Assembly: GCA_027475525.1 (NCBI GenBank)
Contig: JAMWFC010000052.1
Span: 124,001-188,000 of the forward strand
Direction of reading: 5' to 3'
DNA from: Macrolepiota albuminosa
Taxonomy: Eukaryota > Basidiomycota > Agaricomycetes > Agaricales > Agaricaceae
Length of the DNA stretch: 64,000 nt
Below the pieces are notes generated by a model. The model was given only the letters and a program-made list of their open reading frames with translations, was not told the origin of the DNA and did not search any database. Both the position numbers and the translations under genes were made by a program. Each line of letters opens with the position of its first letter. Within the stretch, counting starts at the first letter, position 1. Positions 12,850 through 23,275 of the stretch are shown here, one piece after another.

Positions 12850-14309
12850 AGTCCTAACTCATTGTCAGTGGGGTGCATGGAGCCTTACTGTGCCAAATAA
12901 GATGTCCTTAGTGACTGACTCTACAGGCTTTTGCAGTTCTTCTCTTAGCTCCTTCAGCTTGGTAGGTGTAATATCCACCCACTTTTCTATGCCCTCTGGC
13001 ATTGTCAGCTTTTTGCAAGCCTTGTAAGGTACAACTCAAAAAGCAGCTACTTGAGCTTGCCAAATTGACCCATCTAGTTCTGCTACAATGTAATTGCCTC
13101 CTTGAGTCTTAGCAATCACTACTATAGCCCCCTAGAATTGTGGAAACATCTTAGCACTGAATGAACTTTCAGTAGTCATGTTTTTGACTAGTACCAAGTC
13201 CAATAGTTTAAAATTGAAGTCTTTGATTGAGCTTGTATGCTCTTCTGCAAACTTCAATGCCCATTAGAGCTTAGCCTTCCCAACTCACTCTTTTATTTCT
13301 TCCACATGTTGATGGTGCTTGGCTAGAGCTCTAGCACAATATCCAATCAACTCCTCAGTAGTCAGAGGTCCTTCTAGATCTTCCCAATGAGGTCTTTCAA
13401 TTCTACCATTAGCTGGCGAGTTGTTGGGAGAGATAGTAATACCTCTGATCTCATACTTCTTTTCCAACCAGGCAGTGACCTGCTTGAACTGCCCAGTATT
13501 ATCTGTGATGATTTCTGCAATGCAGCCCCAGTGGCAAATCACTTTCAAATAACCATTGACCAATGGTCTTATAGTTCTCCTTTCTCAGGGGTCTACCTTC
13601 CATCCAGGAAGACAAGGCACATCTGCCATGTACTATGTACTTACAGCCATTGGATGCTGGTGTCATGTGCATGGTGTCAATTGTGAATTGTTTTGAAGAT
13701 GGAGGGAGTATAAGTCACTGTTGGTTCTCTGTTGACTACTGTCTTTTGTCTGATTTGACAATTGTGACAAGTCCCAACAAACCACTTTACATCCTCTTCA
13801 AGGCCAGGCCACCAGAAGCACTCTTGTATAAGCATCCTGGTAGCATAGGCTTCCCTATGTTCTAAGGCATCATGGGCTGATTTAAGCATGAACATTGATC
13901 TATCAATTTGGACTACTAGTTTATGTTCTTCCTCATGACAGGTGCTTGTACAATCTCCCTTTCCTATCAAAGAAAAATTGCCTAGCAAACTTCTTAAATT
14001 TTTCTAGGTCTCAGCCTTGTAAATTTTTGGGTTCCATGCCGGGGTCCTGTAACCATCTCTGAACAGTAGGTAGCAGATTGTCCCAGTCTCACCCTCACTA
14101 TCTTTCAAACCATCCACACTAAAAGTTTTGCCTGGCACATGCCTTAAGGTAAAGTGATAGAGTAGGACATTCTCAATCCACCTCATGATAGTGGCATTGG
14201 GTCCTACTCCTGGATTTCTTAGCATCCCTTTCAGATACTTGGCATCTGTTTCTATCACTAGTTTTCTACAACCAACTAGCCAATACTTGCTGGCTAGCAG
14301 AGATCTCAT
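12850..14309 (-). mobile_element. Ty3/gypsy pol remnant (RNase H, zinc finger, integrase)
   Basis: Read on the minus strand, the pieces come in pol order. RNase H-like sequence at 14309-14004 (IETDAKYLKGML, then HVPGKTFSVDGL). An integrase H2C2 finger at 13988-13677 (CHNCQIRQK). An integrase core segment at 13563-13285 (IITDNTGQFK, then NGRIERPH). A C-terminal integrase region continues to about 12850 (GGNYIVAELDGSIWQAQVAAF). Several in-frame stops break the frame, and some TGA codons sit where related elements have Arg. No reverse transcriptase was found adjacent. It is inactive. Confidence 0.75.
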
Positions 14310-14787
14310 GAGACCATACAGCTCTCTTTTTAGTTGAGAAAATCTAGCTTCTCTCTCATTCAGGGTGATAGATCCTAACTTGACCTATTTTGATCTTAAA
14401 CCACCATCTGCACACCATGTGAATTTGTGTTTTCAGACTCAAAGACCTATAGTTCAGAGGGGTGAGGGAATTAAACATAGAATACTTATACCTAGAACAT
14501 TGCATATAATTATCCATGCACTACACTACCCATGGACACTGAAATGTTGACAAATAGCAGTGGCAACACAGCAAAGGGCAGGGGACAAGCAACCAGAAAG
14601 ATGTTGAGCACCATGCAGGGCATAACAACATGAGGCACAAGCAAGGAGCAAGCTGTGTGAGTACAGACAGCAGGAGAGGCCAGGGCATGGTTACATGACA
14701 GTGGGGCCCTGATTGTAACAAAGTTACAGCGTTTGTGAGCTTAGGATCACACTGCACAGAATCAGACCAGTCCGGTCTATTGACTAT

Positions 14788-14957
14788 GTAGTGTAATACA
14801 AAATTAAGCTGCTTATTAAGCAGCAGGTATGTAGGTATTTATAATTATGTAAATAATATTATATTATAATAAATATAATATAATACGCTAAGTATATAGT
14901 AAGTAAAGTAAGTAAATGCTATGTGGCCAACGGCACATAGCGGACTACGCTACACAC
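14788..14957 (-). repeat. Probable LTR with an adjacent polypurine tract
   Basis: The segment is bounded by TGTAG and CTACA ends, has an AT-rich middle (including runs of AATATAATATAAT), and ends in CTACGCTACACA. Immediately outside the 14957 end, the minus strand reads TTGGGGGG, a plausible polypurine tract, which would make this a 3' LTR of a minus-strand element. The partner LTR was not found in the window. Confidence 0.45.
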
Positions 14958-14999
14958 CCCCCAATTAGACCAAAGTATGGTCTCAAAACACTCCAATGG

Positions 15000-15857
15000 T
15001 CAGGCCATTGGTAAGTCAGGAACGGGGGCAATTGGAGAGTCCCCAGGCTCCCGGAATGGATTAGCAGTTGCGTTGTCCATATCGTAATCGAGGAGGTCAT
15101 CCTCAGGTGCGGGCTCATGAGAGGTGCCCAATGGCCCTGCGAGGGGCAGGGAGTTGTCATAGTCCCATAGTGGAGACAGCGTAATCGTGGGGTCAAAAGT
15201 TGGCCCCGGAGTAGGAGGGTGGGGATCAGGAAGATCCCTGTCAGATGGGTACTGGCATGTCCAGATCTCTTGGGCATGTATGTCTTGCCTGATGAGGAGA
15301 TACATCCCCTTGGTGAATGCGTTGTCAAACGCACGACGACTCTCCTGCTGCTGGAGCATCAGTCATTGGCGGTCGCCAATGGTGGCTTCACGCCACCCAT
15401 CCCACTGAGCAAGGGACTGAGATGTCCTGTAGTGATTGAGGCGTTGCGGCCTCTTGTCATTGATGGCAGCCGCCTCATTGTATAGCCGGCTGTCACTGAA
15501 GAATATGTGGGCCAAGTAGGTGACCCCATATGTGTATGCATGGTCAGCCCAGCTGACTGGGATTTGATTGTGAAGAAGGATGTGTAAAGCGTCCGAAGTG
15601 GTAAAGATGGAAGCTGAAGCTTCTGGGATGTCCACTGCCTGAGCCTCTAAGTTTGGGTATTCAGTGGAGAGGGGCACAAAGGCTTGCCCCGTGGCTGCCT
15701 TGTATTCAGCAATGGCCTCTTTATAGAGGCCCAGCCATGCAAAGACATAAGCCAGGTGTTTGTACACCATAGACTTGGAGGGGTGGCTTGCGCTGATAGC
15801 ACATATGAGCGCAAACCCAAAGAGGCTGCACCAGTGAATACACATGGCATGGTCCAG
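15000..15857 (-). pseudogene. Unidentified ORF with one internal stop, upstream of a probable LTR
   Basis: Two minus-strand open stretches (15857-15366 and 15359-15000) are in the same frame, separated by a single TGA at 15363-15365, so they are one coding region of about 285 codons. Recognisable strings are HWCSLFGFALICAISASHP, a helical segment AYVFAWLGLYKEAIAEYKAA that looks TPR-like, and a Pro/Asp-rich acidic C-terminus. I do not recognise the family. Its place next to a polypurine tract and LTR suggests it belongs to a retroelement. Its 5' end is cut by the ATPase copy at 15858. Confidence 0.45.
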
Positions 15858-17717
15858 TTTGCAAAACGTTTGCACGTCAGAGAGTTCGAGGAAACACGAG
15901 AAAAGGTACTCAGAGTTCAAACAGTTCCCTTCTCGAGAGAACGCAAGGGGATGTGTGTCGTCGTCTGTCTACTTGGTGGTGGATATCGAGTCTATTTCAG
16001 GGGCGCATCGGAAATTCTCTTGAAAAAAAAGCACAACCTATGTCGTTGCGCCTTCTACTTCCGGAAGAGGACCGAAAGACCACAAGGTAGAAACAAGGCC
16101 GATTGGGTCTTATGAGGAAAAGAAATTCAGTGACACAATCATTTGTTACTCAAAGGATATGCTCCGATGCATTGCCATATGCTATAAAGATCTAGATGAG
16201 TGGCCTTCCAGGGTAAGCTGCTTGGATGATTCATTTTATCTTTGCTAAAAACCATCCTGCAGGTAGAATACTCGTGTCTTGCTCAGGACTTGACACTCAT
16301 TTCCATATTCGCTATCCAAGATGAACTTCGTCCCGGTGTCGAAGAAATGGTGAAGAGTTGCCACGATGCAGCTGTGACTCTGAAGATGGCTACTGGGAAC
16401 AATCTTCACACCGCTCGCTCACTTGCTCACCACTGTGGTGTATTGAATAGTCCTCACGCTCTCGTTATGGAGGGCCCGAGTTTTAGCAAAGGCACGGAGG
16501 AAGAACGACTTCGTACCGCTTTGAAGCTGCAAGTACTCGCTCGGGCTTCGCCTGAGGACAAGAGCGTTTTGGTCCATGCCCTCCAAAATTCCGAAATTTC
16601 CGGACGGGTCGCTTTTGTTACTTCCAATGGATCCGTTCTGACGGCAGCAGACATTCATCTGTCTATGGGCATTACTGGTATGGAAGTCGTGCAGGGAGCA
16701 TCCGATATCACAGTGATGGATAACAATCTTACTTCGATCGTGAAGGTCATTGCATGGAGCCGTTGTTTCAATGACGCTGTGCGCAAGTTACTGCAATATC
16801 AGCTCTCAACCATTTTCACGGTTGTTGCTACCACTTTCGTATCGGCGGTGGCAAGTATCAAAGCCTCGTCGGTTCTGTCCGCAGTTCAGTTGCTGTGGAT
16901 CCACCTCATCATGGACCCTTTTGCGGCGTTGGCTCTTTTGATAGATCGCCCCTCGGACACGCTCCTCTATCAGCGGCCCTACAAGAAGACAAGGCCTCTA
17001 TTGACAACTGACATGTACAAGCAGATTCTCATCCAGTCGATTTATCAGATTGCTTTCACGTTGATCTTTCACTTCCTTGGACCTAGGATCTCGGGTCTTA
17101 GTCTTAGTGGCAACACTCAAGATACTGATCTCATTGTCAAGACTCTTGTGTTCAATGCTTTCGTCTTTGCTCAAATTTCCAACTGTATCAACTGCAGGCA
17201 GCTCGACAGAACACTCAATATCTTCGAAGGTATCCTGAGGAATAGATGGTTCTTGGCCATCACACTCATTGGTTTGTTTGTCTTTCGTTCTTGTGTGTGA
17301 CATATGACTGACACGAATGCCTTTCTTTACAGAAATTGGTGTGCAAACTCTAGTCATTTTCAAAGGCGGTGATGCGTTCCAAGTCAGAAGAATTGCGGGT
17401 CGCGAATGGGGTATCTCACTCGCTCTGGGTTTTGCGCCAATGGCGGTGATGCGTTCCAAGTCAGAAGAATTGCGGGTCGCGAATGGGGTATCTCACTCGC
17501 TCTGGGTTTTGCGCCAATTCCTCTCGGTGTGCTAATTCGTTTCATGCCTAACGAACCCTTCGAAAGGGTCTTCAAGAAGCTTGGCCTTCTTTACAAGTCT
17601 GAGGCCTTACCCACAGTCAGTCCAGGATATGATGCCCGGAACGCCGGGATCATAAAGCCAGAACTCAAGTTCTTCACTATGATTCACGGTGGACGGACAG
17701 GTCATCTGTCATTGTGA
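15858..17717 (+). pseudogene. Inverted, 5'-truncated copy of the ATPase-like gene
   Basis: Nearly identical to the 3' half of the gene at 991-2767, but on the opposite strand. It begins mid-exon at TTTGCAAAACG with no N-terminus, actuator domain or phosphorylation site. A run of eight A at 16023-16030 (seven in the other copy) shifts the frame after FRGASEILLKK. The large exon from about 16263 to 17270 is open and keeps the same altered hinge (TSNGSVL), so both copies derive from an already altered ancestor. This copy has SEIS-containing sequence (9 nt) absent from the other. A 77-bp tandem duplication at 17365-17518 breaks the last exon, although that may be an assembly error. It is not expected to make a full protein. 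Confidence 0.8.
17365..17518 (+). repeat. Perfect 77-bp tandem duplication in the last exon of the ATPase copy
   Basis: The unit starting GGCGGTGATGCGTTCC occurs at 17365-17441 and again, identically, at 17442-17518. The sister gene at 991-1317 has it once. 77 is not a multiple of 3, so the frame is shifted. Five other 77-bp duplications occur in this window. Confidence 0.95.
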
Positions 17718-18251
17718 CGAGATGTTACTGAAACATCTCGGTCTGAAGTGTTAAATCAATCGTAAAGATGAGCTCGGACGTTTCATCGGTTTTCTTCGCA
17801 TCATTTTTTTTGCATCTCTCTCCAGGGGATTAGGGATGAATTGACTCGGCTGAGATGCATTTTTTTTCGTCTCCTCGGCCCCTCAGCGTTTCATACCCTT
17901 TTCTTTTGTCTCATATATCATTACAAACAATCTCTCACACGCACTGCATCTACACATTATTAACATTTGCATCCATTAGTCCCCCGTACATAAATGAAAT
18001 CTGTGAGAACAAAATAGGCCCATTGGTATTGATGTATAACTGAGAGTGCTGCAGATTACACCGTCTGATGTGATGGATGATGCAAAGTATAATTATGGGC
18101 CACATCTGTCGTAGCTGAATTTAGGTTGTTGATATGGTCAGCTACAAGGAACTCTTTCAAGATACTTCCTTCATATATAGGACTCCATGACATGACAAGA
18201 AGCGGATATTTATTGATACAGCTAGACTGAACGTGTCTTGTCACAAATTTT
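17718..18251. other. Convergent intergenic region
   Basis: No gene. It separates the 3' end of the ATPase copy (plus) from the 3' end of the GH17 gene (minus), and it is the inverted counterpart of window positions 1-990 apart from an about 450-bp length difference. Confidence 0.6.
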
Positions 18252-19464
18252 CTAACACGGAGCAAAAACGTCGCCCAGCAAGTCGAACTTCCCAGATATC
18301 CCAAAGCTCCTTTCATTGTCATTGGCCTTCCAGTTCTGATCATCATATTCAAAAGCAAAGACGGATATGCTCCTGTCGTCCCTGCATGCGCAGTTCAGAT
18401 TAAGGAGCGCGTTTCGTTCGTCAGCAAGGGATGCGACGGCCACACCAAGATTCCCGCCTCTTGAAGGCCATCCTGACCTTATGATTAAATGAGCTCGTAT
18501 GCCCGGACAGGAAGATATAATCGACTTACTCAGTGATATAAATCTTCTTACCTGGGCACGCAGCCTGTAGCGCCGGGACAACGGTCTTGAAGACGAAATC
18601 TCCAGCTTGTCCTGACGTGCGCCCGCCATCATAAAAAGCGCTTTGTAACGTAGAAAATAAGAATGACATTTTTAAAAACAATGGGGCAATCTCACTGGGC
18701 ATTCGCACCAACAAAATCAGCACCGCAGAGGGCTGGATTATCGCGGATGTTAACCCACGTGTGCACCGTAGAAACTGGTGTTGTGACGCCAACCGAGCCC
18801 AGGTAACCTGAAACGGGATCGTGATCATATTCTGATGTAAATGCTACAATAGAGAACCAAATGACAGACCTCGGACATCGTAAACCTTGGCCATGATGTT
18901 GTCCACAGAGTCATTGACTTCGTTACCTATTGTCAGGCCCAGATATCGGCCGGCACCATATTTCGCATAAGCGGTACGGAAAGTTTGTACGTCGTTGCTA
19001 GACAGAAAATATAGTCAGTCTATCTGGATCCAGAATAACAGCACCAGGATTCACTTGATTTGGACAAGACTCGCAGCGATTGTACCCTCCTAAGACATTC
19101 GGCTGATATAAGAGACACGTTGATGTGCTGGATCGGACTTACTGATGCATAAATGCCTGCTAAAACCTGAATACCGACGGCAGAAGCTGCGGATGAAGCG
19201 AGGTCTAGTGCGTTACAATCAAAACCTGTGATACGGATAGCGTTGAATCCAGAATTCTTAGCGTCACTTGCAAGAGCGTTCCACTATAGGATAGGTAAAG
19301 TCAGCTATAGTCAATAACGAAGTTGTTTCACACACCTGCTCAGCCGTCCGGCATGTGTAGGTGGACGTTCCACCAATGCTATTGGATGCACCTATTCCCG
19401 CGAAATTGTTCGTTGCCACAGAAGATGTCGCAAGGAGAGAGAACACAAGGAGACGTCTATACAT
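18252..19464 (-). CDS. Glycoside hydrolase family 17 beta-1,3-glucanase/glucosidase
   Basis: A secreted cell-wall glucanase of the Bgl2/Scw type. The start at 19464 opens with a signal peptide (MYRRLLVFSLLATSSVA). Exons then read WNALASDAKNSGFNAIRI, FDCNALD, EGTIAASLVQIN, and the acid/base motif GNEVND (Glu as proton donor). Next come NAHAFYDGG and the nucleophile motif YITESGWPSRGG, ending DLLGDVFAPC and a stop at 18252. At least five short GT-AG introns restore one frame, and both catalytic Glu residues are present. No GPI-anchor tail is seen. GH17 enzymes hydrolyse or remodel 1,3-beta-glucan in the fungal wall. It converges on the ATPase copy, an arrangement apparently mirrored at the left edge of the window. 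Confidence 0.85.
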
Positions 19465-20248
19465 TGTTGGAAACCACTGAATAAAGCCGTGAACCGGGAG
19501 CTCTTATAACAGAAACCCTGCAGTAGCTTCCGCGGACTGTCCGAGTATCGGCTTCCACAGAGAACATGATCAATATTTCATCAAGCAGAGCGTAATGATG
19601 ACAACGCGATTGTGCTCCAAGGAGAACATATGGAGGAAGTCGTGGGATCAAAATTGGTCTTTTTGGATCGCAAGAAATATTAGGCATTTGCACATGTGCA
19701 AAGGATAGGGTGATATTCTTACCTCAGTTTCAAGAATTAAATTATATTTACACGCTTAAGTTCCCACCATTGGATGGAACTGAGAAGGAGAGTGTTCACG
19801 CCTATATGTCATGTCCTAGAAGGCGCCAGGTATGTCATATGCAAGAAGTTGATAGGGTTCAGTACCTGTCTTCTGGAAACACAAAAGTCTTATGCGGTTT
19901 GCATATATGCGGGTGACAATTGGTGTCATGCATACTCCGGTCCTAGAACAAAAAAAATATCATATGTACGCATAATAGACCCTCCTTGAATCTAAGCCAG
20001 GCATTATGTAATCAGCCACCGAATCGAAGACATTGTCTGGAGAGAACATACTTATACATATTTAAAGGTACAGGAAGAATGGTATCACAACAAAACATCA
20101 CATAATCAGTGATATCAAGCAAGGAGGTTCTGTCCAGTTCGTCACATGTATGTTAATCCATTTGCATATCCATCCGCGTTATAAAAAATCCATTTTTCTT
20201 GCGTCCCATTCGAAGAATGACGGACATCCCAACCGGGGAATCCGCACT
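19465..20248. other. Intergenic region, GH17 promoter side
   Basis: No gene is supported. Overlapping short frames at 19710-19989 have no recognisable content. The half next to 19464 presumably holds the GH17 promoter. Confidence 0.4.
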
Positions 20249-21023
20249 CTACAATCCAAGGAACCCAAACAATCTCTTCCTCGCAGGAGACTGATCTGAC
20301 GGGCGAACGTCAGTGGAAGTTGAGACAGCGTTGCTTCCCGAGATCTGGACAATTTCTCCCTCGGCAAGTCCGGCTCCAGGCTTGACCTGCTCCTGATCAT
20401 CCTCACTGAGACCTCTCCCTTCAGAATCAACCTGACTGCTCCCAGACACAACAACGGCTTCGCCAGCTTGAAGGCGCATGTATTCCTCTCCTCTGACCCT
20501 CATGAACTCCGTCAAGAGACCGGCATTGCGGCTGTTAGGCTTATATACCGCAACCAGTACGTCTCCAATGGCTGGGATGAAACCCACACCTGCGCCAACG
20601 ACAATGTGGAAGAGCATACGTTGGAGAAGCCAAAGCGGAATATCTGCCTGGCGAGCTTTCTTGACGACGAGTTGATAGTCGAGATAGACATTGCTGGCAT
20701 CGCCTATGAAAGGAATAAGGCCGATGAAGAATGTCCAACCAAATCGGAAGCCGAAAATGGAGAAGCCTTTGTCGAGATAATGAGCACGTCGCTGAACGGA
20801 CTTTAGGATCTTGGCATCACGTGCAGACAATCCTGGAGGCACTGCACGCTTTTCAAGTCCTTTGAAAATGAAGAATGCAAAGAAAGTACGTTATTCATAC
20901 CTTCCTCCGCTTCTTTTGACCCTGGGAGTCAGTGTAAAACTCATAGAGGGGGTCCTCTGGTTTGTACCGCTCAAGATGCTTCTCAAAGAGTCTTCTACCA
21001 GCTTTTCCGAAGAAAACCTCCAT
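20249..21023 (-). CDS. DUF4112 domain membrane protein, two exons
   Basis: Exon 1 runs 21023-20901 (41 codons, MEVFFGKAGRRLFEKHLERY onward). A GTATGA...AAAAG intron joins exon 2 at 20848-20249 in phase, giving KKRRK-RAVPPGLSARDAKIL. The DUF4112 core follows: RRAHYLDKGFSIFGFRFGW, two hydrophobic segments (FFIGLIPFIGDASNVYLDY and MLFHIVVGAGVGFIPAIGD), the repeated P-x-I-GD signature of the family, then a polar, likely disordered tail. The product is about 240 residues, normal for fungal members. The family is widespread in fungi and bacteria with unknown function; membrane location is inferred from the hydrophobic segments. Confidence 0.85.
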
Positions 21024-22574
21024 ATAAGAGTTACAAGGCAGAAGCTAGTAAGGGGAGAAGGAGGCGAAAAGTCGGTGTTTACATCCTTGTACATGTGTAG
21101 AATGATGACAAATCACTGCATACATCAAGTCCACAAGCCTTATCACCAGTGACAATCTTATCGGCACACCGTCGAGAGTTTCTCTGCTGACCAGCCGCTG
21201 GAGGCCCACCTCAAGTGCTCGTACCGTCTGATTTCCCTAGATGTCAAACGTTGCCTTAAGTTTCATGGTTCCGTCGTCTTCCAATTACCGCAAGGTTAAA
21301 AGTGACTTAAAGAAACTTCTTGTAGTGTTGCAGCTTCACACAGGTAAGCTAGCCAGCTACATTCTGTATTTTGAAGAAGTTGATGATTGTCTACATGACT
21401 GAGTATTTGATCACGATAAAACCGGTGATAATGATACATAGCACATCGATACATTTCATAACGCACGAATGGTAGACTTGAGCTAGCACTGTCCAAAGTT
21501 CTCATTTGCGGACTTCCTCCTAGTTTGAAGGTATTTCACATTCAGCTAATTCAGAAAGCGCCAGGGTTAACAAGCAATCCTGGTTTCTACCCTCTGAATC
21601 CAAGACAACCTCGGATCTCCGGGTTAATCACTCAATACCAGCTCCGCCGCATTCGCATCTGGTAGTTTCGTGATAAAGATACATCTAGGCGACCTTGATC
21701 CTCAGTTTTGCACCAAAAATCCTAAGCCTCCTACCTTCCCGTTCACTCTATGCGCTCGTAGAGCCTGGCTGTGTAAAAGACAACTATGTCAACTTGCTTT
21801 TGTACTGTTTCGTTATCTTTGGTACTTGATGATGAATAATGAAGCTTGAGCTTGAAACTGTACCCGACTGTTTTTGACCCCGGCGGCATGTGATTAATCG
21901 ATTTCTCCGTCGGGAACCCGATGTTCTGTTACTCTTGTCATGGTAATGTTGATGTTGTGTGACTGTTGAACAGATAAATGGGTAGATCAATGATTCCAGA
22001 AATATTCTAGGTTCACTTGATATAAGATCTGCCGTTGGAAGTACCGATAAACTTCAGTTTGATAACAATGGCAAGAGACAATATAACAAATCATTCCCTC
22101 GGTCGGCCTGCGTGAATATTAGTACGACACAAAGATGCGGCTGGCGATAGGCACAGAGTATGGCGAGACAACTCAGTGACTAGCAAGGTAAAGGTAGGAC
22201 AGTCCTAAGAAAGAAGGACCAGAAGATCTACCAGATTACCTGACTGGAGACACTAACACTGTTTGTTCCAAGGATCATGTAATTGCGAGCATGATCCGCC
22301 ATAGACTAACAGAAGTTGAGCGGAAGTACCATTTTGTTCCTTGAAAACAGACAGGGTTTGTCATCAAAGTAATGTGGAAAGGCTGTGGAAGTATGAAGTG
22401 CAGCCTATCGAACAAGGTGTACGAAGATTAGGCCCCCAGGAGATAAGTAATGTTTTTGTATCCAGAGTATAGCGATCAACAGAGCAGGGGATGCTGGGAG
22501 CTTGAGAACGTACTGATGCATCATAACACACATTATTTACCATTGAGGGCAGCCATAGCTGTTGATCACTTACA
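21024..22574. other. Intergenic region, no gene seen
   Basis: Only short overlapping frames on both strands without recognisable domains. I see no repeat family or RNA gene. The first few hundred bases are the likely DUF4112 promoter. Confidence 0.4.
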
Positions 22575-23125
22575 CAGCATTCTAGGAAAGTCACTAGGCA
22601 CGGCGAACGGAGTAACAACGTCATCGTTTGACAGTTTTGAGAAAGCCAGTCTGCAGCATTCAAAGATATAAAGATCACAAGACTGAGCAAGGTTCAGAGA
22701 CTCCGGTATAGTTTTGCCAGTTGCCAGGGCCAGCTTCATGCACAAGTGTCTTCAGCTCCACTCTCCCATTCTGGCGTTTGAATAACCATAGTCACGTTGA
22801 TGATGACTACATTCCTGAAAATCCTCTGAACGCAGACAGCTTGGGCAGGATATGGAAGTGGATAGGAAGGTTCGGCACAAAAGTTTTCATCGAGGGCTCT
22901 ATTCATTCCATAAATTCCCATTTTGATGGACGCATCAATGCACGTGTATCGGATATCCAGTAAATCATGTGTTAGCTCTGAATCGGGCGTTAACTTCGGA
23001 ACACGAGGCAACTGCACAGAAATCATGAAGGATCACCTCACTAATTGGATACGTCCCATTGAACGTTGTAAGATTTGGCCCGTTCATGGGTTTTCCATCC
23101 ATGGGAATGTAGGACCTGTACATCG
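22575..23125 (-). other. Possible degraded or unresolved multi-exon gene
   Basis: Several minus-strand pieces look coding but fall in different frames. Around 23110-23030 reads SYIPMDGKPMNGPNLTTFNG. 23026-22740 reads PRVPKLTPDSELTHDLLDI onward. Around 22775-22695 reads VHEAGPGNWQNYTGVSEP and then a stop. Introns or mutations could separate them. I could not build one consistent model and do not recognise the family. Confidence 0.25.
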
Positions 23126-23275
23126 TTGAGGATATAGTTTTTTATGAACCAGGCATCGGATCGGGCTCAGTCGGACCGGATCGAACCGTTGATCCGCCAT
23201 TCCAGGCTTTGAGGCGCTTTGAGGCTCGAATGACTGACACAAGATTTATTAAAAATGTAGATCAAACACCCTGGC

